A DNA stretch of 64,000 bases from Montifringilla adamsi (taxonomy: Eukaryota > Chordata > Aves > Passeriformes > Passeridae), in NCBI GenBank assembly GCA_017590115.1, contig JAGGNK010006892.1, forward strand, positions 14,671,736 through 14,735,735, given 5' to 3'. The translations under genes were made by a program, and so were the position numbers. How positions within the stretch are numbered: position 1 is the stretch's first letter; every line of letters begins with the position of its first letter. Below the pieces are notes generated by a model. That model was given only the letters and a program-made list of their open reading frames with translations. It ran no database searches and was not told the DNA's origin. Positions 38,001 to 53,000 of the stretch are shown one piece after another.

Positions 38001-41000
38001 GCTCTCAGGAATGATTCTTTATGCACTGAAGCACTTTATAATCTTGGTAAGTAACAGGTGCTATTGTGATTTAGTTTTGACTGAAGGTAACACTAGTGTT
38101 TCTGAGACTCTGAAAGTTTTCTTATAGAAATAATGTGTGAATTATTATTACTTTATTGAGTAGTTTATATTATGGCAGCATATTAACTTATACTACCTGC
38201 CTGTTCTGCAAAAAAAATTCCCAGTGCTAACAACATCAATTAGTAATTGCAGATTAATAAATTAATTTGAAGATTAAGAAATTCTACTACCTGCTGAAAG
38301 GATACCAGTTTCAGCATTATTAAACTATCAGTCATTCTCCTTTAAAAGCCTTGCCTTTCCCTCATTCATCTTGTTCAAAAAATGAGATTACATAAGTTCT
38401 TGGTCTTTGATTGGGTTCACGTTCCTTGTATTTATCAGTTTGGTAGGTCATGCTGGCTGATAACAGCTCTGTGCATGGCTCTCACAAATAGAGAGTCCTT
38501 TAAAGTCAAGGCAGGTAGACTGCCTCCAAGTACTGTGTTCCTCTTTTGCTTTTCTTGGCTATCCTTTCAGTTGTTATACTGAAGTAATCTGTTTTTCATT
38601 ATATTAATACTGTAACCTTTATTTTTCAGGTTTAACTTACAAGAAGTTAAACAGGATAGATGAAGCTTTGGATTGTTTTCTGAAACTCCATGCAATCCTT
38701 CCAAATAGTGCCCAAGTCCTTTACCAGCTAGCAAGCATGTATCTTTTTCTGGGTTATTATAAGGAATGGTGGTTTTAGTAAACTCATTTAATCCGAAATA
38801 CGTGTTTCAATCATGTCAAGGTGATTTAGAAATTTACTATGGTGTCCATTATAGTAAGAATGATTTATTATCTGGTGTCTGTGAGAAAAATGAGACCAGA
38901 ACGTAACCCCTATTGAATATTTCCAGTGAAGCAAGTGAAGAACAGTAAGACTGCTCACATTGCAGGGGTTAGATTTACACTCAGCATTAAATTGTGTCAT
39001 GGAATATTTAAAATACTGCTGGTTTTGCTGTGAAACAAATGTGGCAGATGCGAGCACAATTAAGTGAAATATTTAAGAAAAAAATTATATAGCTAATAAA
39101 TGGGAAGCTCTGTTCTAAAAGCTGTTTTCAGATTAGTGTATGTGCAAGAAAATAATTGTCTCCCAGCACTGCGAAAGCTCAACAGATTGAAAAGCTGAGG
39201 GAACAGATTGGCTTTGCACGTCACCAGTGATGCCCTAAACTATGAACTTCTTTAACAATGCTTCTGAGGATGGCCGAACTGTAAAATAATCCTCCCCAAG
39301 GCAGAACAGATTCCAGCTGATGTACTACACTTCTAAGAATAGTGTAGGTAATAAAAATATATTCTAGTCAGTAAAATAAGTAACCTCCAAATATATGAAA
39401 GGGCTCTGATCTCTATTCCATGTATAGCCCCTTTACAGCAGCACAAATGGCCCGAGTGTCCATCTGGGGAAGAGCTTCTCTGCTCCACTGCTGTGTAAAA
39501 CTGCTTTCCACCAATTCTCAGAAGCTTCTTCAGTGTCAGGTAGGGTGGAGCAGAAACTGAAAAATCAGGTTGGGCAGTAGCTCCAGCTGACACTGCTGCA
39601 GAGCTCTGAGGCAATGTGCCATTCAGGAGGAAAGAGCAGCAGGCTGAGTTACAGCTAAAACTGCTGTTCTCTGGACTAGAATTATCTGTGCTCCTTAGAC
39701 ATACAGCAGAAAACCCACCTGCTGGCAAAAGGCTGTTCTTGGGAATAGCAGTTTTACCTAATCACTTTAGAACAAAATGCTGCTAGTACAGAAACTAGCC
39801 AGGTTGTAAAGGCTGCAAATAAATGGTCTGGCTCTCACACTTTGTTCTTATAAATGAGGAGGTCAAAGTAAGATTAGTGTCAGAGAGAGAGAGGTGGGGA
39901 CAGCTGAGTCCAGTGTGGTTCTAAGGTGAAAGAGTAGACAAAGTCTCTAAATACTTTTCTTCTTCTAGCATAACAAAAATACTTTCTGATACAAATGAAA
40001 TTATGAATACAGTGTGGAAAAAAAAGTCATTGTGTCTCCACACTACAGTGACTGGTGGAGTGTTCAGCATATGGATTGCATTAGGTAAAGTAGTAGGGAT
40101 TCTAAGTCAAAGTACCATTGGCATCAGTCCTTGACTGAGGAAAACTCAGATACCAGATCATGGAAGATCCCAATCAAGCCATAGAGTGGCTGCTGCAGTT
40201 GATCAGTGTAGTACCAACTGATCCACATGTACTTTCAAAGCTAGGGAATTTATATGATACTGAAGGTGATAAGTCCCAGGCTTTTCATTATTACTGTGAG
40301 GTAATTTTGCTTTTTCAATGCACTTTGTTCTAAGTAAAGAAAATTTTGCCATGGGCTCCTATATCAAATTAATAATTGATTAATTTAAACCTTATAAAAT
40401 GTCATCCAAAAAGAGGCTAAAAAAGAGATACTGGGTGAGAGTTAACAAAATCTGGTTTTTGAAGTCACATCCTAAGGAAATACGTCGGCTATGTTTCCAT
40501 GTGGATATTGGCCTCAGACTTTCCATTTTCTTTTATGTAGTTGTTTACTGACCTGTAATAATGTTAATTTAAAGTGCAACCTGGGGCAAAATAAAATCAG
40601 GATATAATAGAAGTAATTTTAGTGGTGTGTAATGTGACTGAGTTAATTGGAAACTGTGTCTGTATAATATGCAGATACCTATAGATTGTGTTTTGTTTAT
40701 GTTTGGAAGATTTATATATATTTTGACAGTATAGCTATACATTATGGATATGCAGTTGCCTAAAGATAGGCAGCCTCTTTCATTTCAAACCAGCTGTACT
40801 ACTGCCCATGGTTTGTAGAGGTTCTTCTGTGTTAGAAACGAGAATAAGACAGGAAGTGTCTGGTGCAATCTGAGAGTTCTCTTTCTTTATCTGTGCAAAG
40901 TGACGATGACCAAAGGCTGTGTTGCAGTCTGAATTACCACTTGAGTTGTGCTAGATGATAATTTTGCTGCCTATTTCAGAGAGAATGTCTAAAAAGCTGA

Positions 41001-44000
41001 AAATGCTATTCACGTAGTTATGTACAGAAAGGAATGCTTTGGGGTGAGTTTTCCAGCAGACTGATATGAGCATGGAATTGTACACTTATTAGTTGGCATT
41101 GTTAAATGTTTTAGGTAAGTTACTCATACATAGATGTGATTTCAGTAAATGTTTTTGCTGTTGCAAGCTATTTAAAATAGTATTTCAAATAAGGCTAGAT
41201 GGAAAATGTGACAGACTTATCTTGGGTAACTTCTAAAAAGCATTCTGCAATTAGAAAACTTTGCATGCTTTTTTTTTTTATCCCCCACCAGGATCACTTA
41301 GTGTAGCACACTACTTTCATTCATTTATATTACATGTTTTGGGCATCTGGAGAATTAAGCACTTGAGTAAGATATTCCAGAAGCAACATAAAGATGTTGT
41401 TTATCACTAAAGTTGTGTGGTATTTTTCACCTTTCCTATTTTGTCAGTCATACCGGTATTTCCCTTCCAACATTGAGGTCATTGAATGGCTTGGAGCGTA
41501 TTACATTGACACCCAGTTCTGTGAAAAAGCCATTGAGTACTTTGAAAGGGCAGCACTTATCCTGTAAGTAGTTATTATTTTATGCCTACTCAGATTTCAG
41601 ATTAGACATCCATCAGAATACCTAGAGATAAATCAGCTGGATAACTTTAATACTATAAACAAACAGCAGGGTTAAGAATATTTGTGATATTTTTTAATTT
41701 TCTCAACTTTCTGTTCATTTGCAGTGTGTTTTTGCTCTTGCTGTGCATTTTCAGTGTTAAATAAAATCCTCCATTGGGCCCAAGAGTGTTAGGTATTAGA
41801 ACTTATTTTTCTCTATTATCTGCCATTAAACACAACTATGAAGTGGAGAACAGTTCTCCAAAGCCATCAAGACCTCTTTCTCTGTGGCTTCATGAGAAAT
41901 ACTTCCTTTCTGTTGTTTTATTATGAGGTGAGGATTTGGTGGTTCAGATAAGTGCATGTTTTGGCTGATCTTACTGCATTTCCTCTTTTCACGTGACTTC
42001 TACTTCCATCAAATAAGGCATATAAGTAAGCAAAAATGTGCAGTGCTGTACTGCCAGTAATCAGTGAAAATAAATTGACAGGCTAAACTGATCCTGATAA
42101 AGATATTTGAATTATACTGAGTTTAGTTCAACAACTTAATTGCTGAAATTGTTCTTTAGCAGAATATGATGCACTTGAGTAAGTATATATGCCATACGCT
42201 TTATTTTAGTTCAGAAAGGGACCTTACTGGAGAATGGTTTATAAATAAAATTTCATCAAATTTAAATTTGTAATCCAGAGTTCAAAGAGAATTCTAATAA
42301 TACACACACACAGTCTTTTTATGTGGAAACAAATATATGTCTATAGGTTCATGAAGAATTTTGTGTTAATAGATGAACTAAAATTCACTCCCAATAAGTG
42401 TGAATTTATTTTGTGTTTTAGGAAAACTATGAAAAATTATGCAAAACTCTGTTATTGCTTCTATTGCGATGATCTAAAATTTTACATTCTTTTTTTTCTG
42501 TGAATCTGAATGACATGTATGTACAAAACAACATGTGAACAAAAAGATTTGTACAGTATCATTCAAGGAAAAATGATTCTGCATATAGGTTGTAAGAAGT
42601 TCAGTAAAAAATCCTAATTCTGACTTTGAGATGCTTGGGTTAGAGTAGACATTAATTACACATGAGAAAATCTAAGGTTTAATTAAGGATTAAAAAATGA
42701 AAAAAAATAGAGAAAAATAGGCTTCACTCAAATGGTGGTATATTTATAAAGAAATAGAGAAGTAGATTAGACAGAAATACACAGGAGAGCTGGCAGAAAT
42801 CACAGTTCACATGTTTGCCAGTGTTCTTTTCCCTACGAATACTGGCTACCTTAAAAAATCATTTTAGTCAAGCTATGAGATTTCATATGCTGGCATTCAT
42901 GGCCTTCTTAGAAAATTTGGAAAGAAACTGAGAATAAGCTGAGAATGAGAGGAATTATTTCATAATCTTGTTTTGGCAAAGATTTAAATATTTTGTGCTT
43001 CATGTCGCGTTCACTCCATGCATGAAGCACGCGGATTGTAAAGTACTTATGAAGAATGAATTTTATTTTTCCTAGCATGCTGAAGTCTATCCTTAATAAA
43101 AGGACTTGGTGTAGTTAGTACTTGCTGCTGACAGTTTATTCTCTCTAGAGTTTTCATACTGAGCTGAGTAATAAATTCTATATGGTGTGTGTTTGGCTGC
43201 CTGTGTTTGCAGGAGACACATTCAGCTGAATCTAAAAATGTGCAACATTTGTATTTCATGAACTTGCTTGGCAGCTACCAGGTGAACAGAGTGCTTAGAG
43301 TTAAAAATGGCCTGTGCTATGATTAGAGAGGAAAACTGAAGAGGATAAGTACAAAATTATTCTGAAAATGTTAACTTACAGTACCCTTTGGATATGCTAC
43401 TATTCAGTTATAAGCCACATAGTAAAGTGCTTTGGCTTATACTGTTAACATGAAAACTGTTACATGCTTGTACTGTTAACATGAAAATTTCCTAATTTTC
43501 ATATTGTCTTGGTAAAAAGATGAAAGAGTCCAACAATTTTATTGTACATGCTCAAGCATCTCAAATATTTTCTCTGGCTGTACTGTCACCATTATGTGCT
43601 AAAAAGAGAAGGACAGGCAGCAGCTAGGACATCAAGGTGATAGCTCAGAGGAGGAGCCAGAGTTCAAAGCTGTGAGTAGGGACTGTTTCCTGGCAGGAAT
43701 CCCTTGGGCGTGTGTGAGACTCTAGTGATGGGACCTCCTCAGAATACAATTTATCATTTTGTTCCTCCCCCATGGCATGGTTCTGTATCTCTGACAAAGA
43801 TTGGTGTTCACATGTCAGCTCTACTAATTGTGTCTGGGCACAGAATCATGAACCTGAGAAAAACTCTAACATGGGACTGAAAATGTGTGACATGGAGTCC
43901 TGGAAACAGGTGTGTGATGCAGCGGTGTGTGAGCTGAGCAGGATACATTCTTTCTAGGAAGGCAACATGCTAGGTGAAAAATTGATTAGTAGGTAAATAG

Positions 44001-47000
44001 TCATCTTTACCAGTGCTATGCAGATTATTTTGCTCATTCATTGTTTGGCAGTGTACATGATTTTGTTTTATTTATATGCAGGCCAACACAAGTGAAGTGG
44101 CAGCTGATGGTTGCCAGTTGCTACAGAAGAAGTGGTAAGTTCTGTAACTTTTTTGTTATTGTCTTCAGGTTTGTAACCTTTTTTAGTAATTCATTGAGTT
44201 TGTTCAGCTGGGAGAATAATGAGAAGGTTTCATAGGAAGGATGGAGACAGACTGGAGTCTGCAGTTCCAGGTCATGGAGCAACAGTTTTAAACTGAATAA
44301 GAGTTGACTTACACTGGGTATAAGGGAGAAATTCTGTATTATGAGCATGGTGAGACACTGGAACAATGGTGTCATAGAGAAAGGTCAAAAAAACCCCACA
44401 AAAATCAGGAACCTCCTCCTCATCAATTCTGTTATTTACAGAGTAATTTGGACTGTTTTCAGATGCTCTTAATTTTTATTATCCATTAATAAAGAATATT
44501 AAGTTTGGTCTTACCAAATTTGGTCCTACAATATTAAATCATTTACTCTAACTATAAAGATGAATTGATGTTAAGGTGTTCCAATTTCTCATCAAATATT
44601 CCTTTTTATGTTTGAATGTGTGGATAGGAGATGTTTGTTTTGTTTGCAGGCAACTACCAGAAAGCTCTGGAGAAATACAAAGTCATTCACAGAAAATTCC
44701 CAGAGAATGTTGAGTGTAAGTTGTTTCATTCTGTGGTGTAACTATCAAAGGAAACTTTGTTACATTGAATAGGTGTGTTAATAATCATATGATGTATTTT
44801 TCGTATTAAAAGACTTCATTAACTAATACTTTTATTCATGCTAATGCTGCGTGGTTTTTGTGACAACACTGACGGGTGATTTAAGAAATATGAGGGTAAT
44901 GCTGAAGAAGAGCGATGAAAATAAACTTTTTCTGAGTTCCATTGGATGAGTTCTTTCTCGTACATATGTCTTAACTTTTATAACTATTTTATTTAATCTT
45001 TCATATGAAAAATATACGTATTTTTACTTCTCGTTCTTGCTAGTTGAAATTCCTGCTATAAATTTCTAGATTCAAGAAAATCTTATTGCTAAGTTTTATC
45101 AAAGTTAGGGTTTCCAGAAAAAACATTGAGGGTGAGATTTTGTTGCTGGGTTTTTAACTATATCTCGTCACCCAGTCTCTGGAAAATCCATAGAGGATTT
45201 CAAACTACTCTATGGGAAACACAGCTTTGAAGAGTAAGACACTCTGCAAAATCAGTCACACCTGTACTCTAAATAAAAAAGCCCTGTAAAAAATAAGGGT
45301 TGTCAGTGGTTGTGTAAACATTCTCTTCCATCCCACACTGTGCCTCACAAATTCCAAACTACAAGGTTGTCGCCAACAAGTCTGTGCTTTCAGATGCAAT
45401 ATGGGAAGAACATTAATTGTATTTTATTTTAAAATTGTATCGTTCTGCTTTAACAAATTTATTGCTTTTAAAAGAGGAATCACAGTTCTCTTGTACAAGT
45501 GAAATTCAGTACTGTAACTCCTCCAAGTTATAAGCAAAATATCCTGTTTGTGTTGCTTACACATATTTCAGAGGGGCATTTAGTAAACCGTTTAGAATGC
45601 AAATATGTTTCTGAACGTAGTTTCTACAAATTTCACAAATGGAGGGAGGAGTTAGGCAAGACAATTTAACTGATTTAAGTTTTCTATTGCTGTAACAATG
45701 GTTCTTCCCTCATCTGTCCCTGATCATGTGCTTCCTAAACCATCAGAAAACTAACTTAGCACAAAATGAAATAACACGCTTGTGAAAGCAGTCTGGAGAG
45801 AATGGATCATGTCCTGCTTCTTTCTGCTTCTGTTCTTTGAAATGAATGTTGATAAACACATAGGAATACCAACAGTATTTTCAGAGTTTGGTAGGAGTGT
45901 CTTAGGAGATTGTAGATTGTATTTTAGGGATTCTTTCAGTTCAGTCATACTGTTACGTTTCATTTTTATGTCAGCTTTGTTGGGGTTTCTTAATTCTATA
46001 GATATTACTCTTTAATGATCAACCACAGACAGAGGAAAAAAACATTTTGATTCACTTGGCATTTGCAAAATTGTTTTCAGCAAAATTCTCTTGATAGCAG
46101 CTCCTTAGTAATATCGTAGTATCATTTCTGTGCTTTCCAGCTTCCAAAATATTTTGCAAATATCAAGAGTTCTGAGCCAAAATAGTTAGTATGCCTTTTG
46201 CCTTCCACATATACCAATGCTGTTTGTACTGTTAACGGATACAGACACAGAGAAAATGTTGAATTACTTGCAAAATATCACAAGTTGTATAGTGATACTG
46301 TACTGGAGTCACCTTGTTTATAGGTATTTGCACTGTTTGCCATTCTGCATGTCCAGTTCTGTCAGGGTGCACTTGTAATTTGACCTGCTTAAGTATATTT
46401 CTAAAATGCTTTGCTTTCCAATTAGGCCTCCGGTTTTTAGTTCGTCTCTGCACAGACATGGGGCTGAAAGAAGTCCAGGAATATATAACAAAGCTCAAGA
46501 AAGCAGAAAAATTAAAAGAAATCAGAGAGCAGGTAAGTTTGTTTCTCTGTGTATCATACAGTATTGCTACAGACATAGAAGAAGCTAAAGTAATGTTTAT
46601 GATACTTCAAGACAAAATGCATTGTTCACTTCCTGGTTTACAGAGGCTGATATTTTGGGAGTTTGGGAGGCTTGGTTTTAAGTTACTGATCAGTCTTACA
46701 TCTGGCTGAATAGTTTCTGAGCACCAGATTTTCTGTGATTTTTAAATACCAGTGAAAGATGGACTATGTGGACATGAGGGAATGCCAGAGCCACTCGCAT
46801 AATTCAATGGCTGTGGAATGTTGCCTTTCCTACTCACTTGCCAGATTTTATTTAATACTTCAGTGTATTTATGAGCCAAGTAATAATGCAACTACAGGGA
46901 GAGATGGGAAGCCTAAGAATTTGTCTATGTAAAAGAACTCCTTTTTTGTTATATACAAAACTGCAGCATTGACATATTATATAGGTAGAAGTAAACTATT

Positions 47001-50000
47001 CATGTGAGTACCAATTTTTAAACCAAAAAAAAGAGAATTCCATGGAAAAGTAACAGGCTGTGAAAGCTATGAGATCATAACTTGTGTTCTGTTCAGAAGA
47101 GTGAGCTCACATTTGTGTTTGTGTGCATTCATGCATTGTTTTTTTGCTATTCTGGTGATAAAATAAGATTTTAAAATTAAAAACAGCTGCTTGTTTGAAA
47201 AGCGTTGTCCATGCTGTTGAGCAGCAAAGTATTCAAGCTTGGTTTGCCTAGCCAGAGAATTGCCTCAAATCTACATAGTCACATTAGTATACATTAAGTC
47301 TTAACTAATTTACTGTGCTCTTAGTAACACTTATTGATCCTTTTTGGTGACAGATCATATGCACATGCATTCTTGGCTACTTGGGCTTAAGTTCCAGGGA
47401 GCCTGAGTATGCATGTGAACATGAGGACACTTTAGAAATGAAACTCATGAGGGGAAACACTGACTGAAGGATTGCAGCTTCATGCTACAGCCGCACTTTG
47501 AGGGGCTAGCTGAAGTGTACTGACTGGGTTTTTCAGTAACTGTAAAATTCAAAGCACTTGAACATGGACAAAAGAAAGCAGTCCACAGAGGTAGTGGGAT
47601 TGATATTCCTCCATGTCTCCCCATAATTGTATCAGTAAGCAAAAGAAGATGACCAGGTATAATGTACCTAATCTGCAGAACTCACAGTAAAGAGATTCAC
47701 TGAAGTGTGTTGAACACTTTGCTTGGTTTCTGATCACTTCAGTGCCAGTGATATACATAGTTTGTTGCACTAACTTTCAGTACTTCAGTGCTTTACTTGA
47801 GAAAGCTCACCAACAAAAACAGTTTAAACTGTTTATTTTACAGTTGATTAGAGAGAGAGGTCCCTGGAGATGGAAAGGCAATTTCTTTGAATGTAATTCT
47901 GGGCTTTTTTCTACACTAAAGGTGTTAACTGTAGATGGGCAAGGTCTTTAAAGGAAACAGGTTTTTTCCTTTAAGAAAGTTAATATTTGAACACAATTTA
48001 AAAAAAAACTAAAAATTGTCATGTCTCTTTCTGTTTATTTCATATGGCAAGCAAGAGCTTTCCCAAACACATTACTTTCTGGTGAGGAAAATGCTACTGA
48101 TAGAATATTTAAAAGTTTAAATTCTCTAAATAACTTAAGATTTTAGTAACATAAAAATTATGTTTAAATTATGGGGTTTTTTTCATTCTGACTTCTTTGT
48201 GTTAAGGGAATTCAGTAAGTCATACCTGAATGACAGAAGTGTCAGTGGGATCCAACGCAGACTCGTGGTTGCACAAGTTATTGCACACTTGGTTTAGCTG
48301 TTCAGGCTTTAGCAGTGACCATAATTCAGCCATGACGTGGGCAGCTCCCTCTGTGTCTTGCATTTCAGTATTCCTGTTTAAGAGTGTGTCGATGCTATCC
48401 TGTTACACTAACCTTGCAAAGTAGGATCACAGAATGGTTTGGATTGAAAGGAACATTTAAAGAGAATCTAGTTTCAACCCCCAACTATCAGGTTGCTCAG
48501 AGCCCCGTGAAATCTGACTTTGAACATTTCCAGGGATGGTCATCTACGGCTTCTCTGGGCAACCTGTTCCAGTGTCCCAACATCCTCGATGTATTTTTTT
48601 CTCCTTCTCTACCCTTTCTCAGTTTAAAGCCATTATTCCTTGTCCTGTCACCACAGGCCTTAGTAAAAAGTCTGTCCCCATGTTTCTTTTAAGACCCCTT
48701 GAAGTATTGAAAGGCCACAACAACATTTCCCCAGAGTCTTCTCTTCTCCAGGCTGAACAACTTCAACCCTCTCAGCCTGTCTTCACTGGAGAAGTGCTTC
48801 AGCTTTCTTTTCATAGTCATGGCCCCCCTCTGGGCCCTCTCCAACAGGGCCATGTCCTTACCCTGGATGCCCCAGAACTGGACACACAATTCTGGGGTCT
48901 CAGGAGAATAGAGTAGAGCAGATCTGTTTAGAACTGATAAAGTGTCTATGATGGCACTTTTAAGTAGTCAAAGCTTTAAGGTAGATCTGCTTAAATATTT
49001 CCTCTCATGTGTTACCCAGAAAAGAAAAAAAATTAATTCAGCCTTTTGAATAAGCCTGATAGTACTGTAATTTAAATTAAACCAATTTTCATTTAAGCAG
49101 ATAAAATGAAATGCAGTAAGTTTAAAAAACCCAAACAAACCCCAGACAAACGTGCCTCTTGCCTTTGTGACCCCTAAAAACCACAGCCATTAATAAAAAT
49201 AAAGCAGGTTTCTTGTCAGTTCTGTCAACTTCATTCCTGCAGACAGGCCAGTGTTTCCGGCCTGAGTAAGCTCTGAATGGGAGCAAAATTCTGCCCCTGT
49301 GGTTCCAAGTACACTCTCTTCAGAACCTCTGAAGGTCTGATCAGTTGCTTTCTGCTCCTTCTTGCTGCTCCTTGTCTTGACAGGACATGCTCCCATCTCC
49401 TTCTTCTGCCTTTCTCCTCTGCCACACTCTGAAAACTTTCCAAGTTCCTCCCAAAGGAAAGGAACAACTTCTTCTGCTCCCAAGGAACCCACTGACACAG
49501 TTTTCTTAAAAATGAACACTATTGTAGTTGGTAAAGGAGCAAAGACTCCAAAGAAAGATGTTTCGGGACACACTGTGATTCAGTATGCAGCTGTCCTGCA
49601 TTAGTAGTGAAGTATCTTTCTGTGACAATCTCTTCATCAGTGCTGTCTTGAAAACAATAGCCCTGCAGTTCCTTCTTTTGCTATTGATGTTACATCTGGG
49701 TTCCCATCCTCTAGTTTTGGGTTTGGGAAGGTTTTTTTGTTTGTTTCTTGGTTGGGGGGTGGTTGTGTGTGTGATTTTTAGTCTTCCCTCTGCCATCTGG
49801 CTTTGGAAATTACTGGGGTTTTTTTCCTAAGTTCCTTCTGTCATCCATGACCATACAGTCATAAACTATACTTTCTAATTCTAATATTACCAAATTTTAA
49901 TATTTCACCACCTAAGTTTCCAATAGGAATACTGGTTTCAGTTAGCAGTACCAGATACAGTTCAATTCCTGCTCCCAATTTTGGACTAACCCTTGACTTC

Positions 50001-53000
50001 TCAATTGCACCCAGTAAAGACAAAAGAGGTAAAATGCTAGAGTAGTGTACCTCCATTTCACAGTCTGCATACAGAGTTTGTCTTCCTGTAGAAATGTATC
50101 AAAATTTTCTATTTTGGCATTGTTTTTCTAGAATAAGTATATCCACATGGAGTTTATACCAAAATAAATATTCTGGAGCACTTATTTCCCTCAGTTCTCA
50201 AATATGGACAAGTTGCTAAATACTTCCAGCCAAGAGTCTGGGAACATCTGTGGAGTTCATTCCCTGTAGAAATTTTTCTCCCTGCTTCTCACAGCATTTA
50301 ATTTTTACTGCAACCTTCATATGTTGGAACATTTGTGGGGGTGGGGGTGGGAGGGGGGCTGGGAATTTTTGTTTTTGTTTGTTTGACTGGGGTTTTTTAC
50401 TGCATTAGTCTTCCTTTTTCATGTTTCACTCTGAAAAAGACAGGTAATAGTGTAAAAGTTCATAGAGCCTCCTTGGCACTGCCGTGTACACACATTACTG
50501 TTTATTTCCGTGAAGTGAGCTTAATGACTGAGAACGGGGCTGATGGGCTGTGGTGAGAAGTAGTGATGAGAGGTGCAAATGCTGGAGGGACCTTACTGCC
50601 TTTGCCTTCAGGCATCCACATCTGGGCTAGCCATTCTAAATGTCTTTTGCAGTCATGGGAGAAATAGGCATTTTAGGGTGGAAACCTAATTTGAATGTCT
50701 GCTTTTAGTGTGGGATTACTTACAAACTACTCACTTGGAATTTTACAGAAGTTAATCATATGTTTTAGCTGTAGTTCTTATGTTATATTTTGGGAGGAAG
50801 GTCCTAGGACGTAAATGCCAAGAGGGCACTATCAGACAGGGACTGCTTCCCTTGGGTATACAGAAGCTGAGCTGCTGTCAGACTTGCTGTCAGTCATTCA
50901 ACAGTTGGGAGAGTCTGGACAGGCTTCCTGAAGGATTGATATATGCTACTTCACTGGGCTGTGAAAAGGACATTTAATCCAAAATTCAGAGAACATATTT
51001 TAGGCTTGAGGCTTTCCCAAAGCAAATAAAAAAGTGTGAGAAATTCTGGTCCCAGACTGAATTGCTCCAAGACCAGTCCTAGTTTCACACTAGGCTCAAT
51101 GCTTTCCTGTCTGACTCCTGTGGGTTTTGATTTAAGAGTTCTTCCTTTTTCTGTTGGCATGAACCTTGAAAGTTTTTCACTTCTTTGGTATCATTCCAAT
51201 TTTGCCAGACTTCATGATATTTTTCTGGTGAAAAATGAGTGAAGAATTTATAGTAATTGACCTGAAGACATGATGTGTGTTTTAATCAGATCCTGAATTC
51301 ATATTTTGAAGTAAGATGCAGAGATGCTTTGTTAATAGCTGAGTGCTTTAAACATCAAGTTTTTGTACCTACCTATCAAAAAGTTCCTTGCTGAGGTGTC
51401 CTGTCTTATAACTGACAAGATGTATGCATAAGAAATTTGGTGTTTTGCCAGAAGATCTAAGTCTGCCATGTCATACAAAGGTATTGCTTTGATAAACTGT
51501 TAAAATTTTCAAATAACACTCAAAAAAACACAGCTGGGAGATGTTTATGGTACCTTCCCCTATACAAGAGAGCTGACTTTTTAAACACGGCTTTTAAAGT
51601 ATTTACCTTCACCTTTATCTTGCATTTAACACTCAACAGCAAATTAAATTTTGCTGTGAAATACAGTTCTGTGCCAAAAATTCAAAATCCAAGATCCACA
51701 GGGTGAATAGTTCTTTTTATAGATTTCCCCACTTCTACCTTTTGAGTCTTTACAATAATAAAATGCTTGTGGGATTTACAAGATGTTAATAGGCAGAGGC
51801 TACTTTGAACTCATGCAAGGAGGGCTGTGTTGCCTGTTTTTTCAGCTGTACTTTACAAAGGAACATCTGAGCTATTTTTATGCACATTCCTTGTATAAAT
51901 TTTATCTGGAGAAAAATAATTTATTGAGATATTCTATTTGAATTTCACAGAACTCTTGTTTTATATAAACATCGGCTTTAACCCTGATTTTAAGGACAAT
52001 TTCGTGTGTTGAAAAACAAGCTTTAGTAGCTACAGTATAGTAAGTCTAGTTTAACATTCTTCTACTGTTTTATTAATAAGCTGAGTTTAATTTTCAATAA
52101 TTTTCTCTAACATATATTACTAAATGGGTTTTTTTGTTCTGTTCTTTTCAAACCTTTTCCACTGTTGTGCAGCGCATTAAATCTGGCAGAGAGGGCAGTG
52201 CACGGAGCCGCAAAGAGGGAAGTGGTGGTAAGTAGTCAAGGCCTCTGCTTAAATATCAGTTTTGACAGGATCCTGAGAAAACAGATCTTCTGAAAGTGTT
52301 TGTAAAGCCTCCTTTCATCCTGAAATGTGCACAAATATGCACTGAGTAATATGTAAGTACTTCAGAATACTTTTTGATTTTCTCATTGCTGTATAAAATC
52401 ACAACTGGTACAGTAGCATGGATTTGGTCCCACGTTTGATTTTTATATACAGACCTTATTGTATTCCTAAAGCAAATTTCTGATTGTTTTCAGTACTGTG
52501 GACATGAATGTTTTTATCCCATTAACTTGATATTTGAACATTTCTAACTTTGGAATATTTACTAAAAGGAATCATTTATTATAACAAAACAGAACACATA
52601 AACCATGGAAAAGAGGAATTCATTGTTTATTTAACATGAAGGAAAGGGAATTTTGTGGCCACTGTGATTTCTGCTATGATAGGTGTTTGTTACAAGTTCA
52701 GCAGATTGTTCTGTGCAGCCAACTGTGTAATAAGAATAACACACCCTTTACCATCTTTGAGCTCATCCTTCCCCTTATCTCTGTATAGCAGTACTGAAGT
52801 TCTGGACTCTTCCCTAGAAGAAAGCTTCCTCTCTGGCCACTCAGTCTCCCTGCTTCTATAAATTTGCAGTCCTGATTTCCATAAATGTAAAACTCCTGCA
52901 ATGTAAGTCAGGAAACTGCCCTGTATTCTTTTCTGCACTAGGTAGCCTGTATATTGCAGGGCTAATGATTTTTCCCTCCCATTATTAAATCCATGAAATT

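Larger units (their letters stand above)
46533..52172. other. IFT88 intron 23 (5.6 kb)
   Basis: Mostly AT-rich sequence containing an antisense CR1 copy (48425-48920) and a G-rich quadruplex-prone stretch near 50337. The 127-codon minus frame at 49190-49573 shows no recognisable motif. Confidence 0.7.

Noticed and set aside
38739..38778. In-frame extension of IFT88 exon 18 to a TAG
   Set aside because: The extension departs from the family sequence, while the donor at 38739 restores the conserved frame with the exon at 40150.
39333..39728. 131-codon minus-strand frame in IFT88 intron 18
   Set aside because: No conserved motif, promoter or splice signals were supported. It sits in a locally GC-richer patch where stops are rarer.
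48384..48916. Two overlapping plus-strand frames of 102 and 126 codons
   Set aside because: They are antisense readings of a CR1 LINE fragment.
49190..49573. 127-codon minus-strand frame in IFT88 intron 23
   Set aside because: No motif was recognised, and it overlaps other frames on both strands. It is probably chance.
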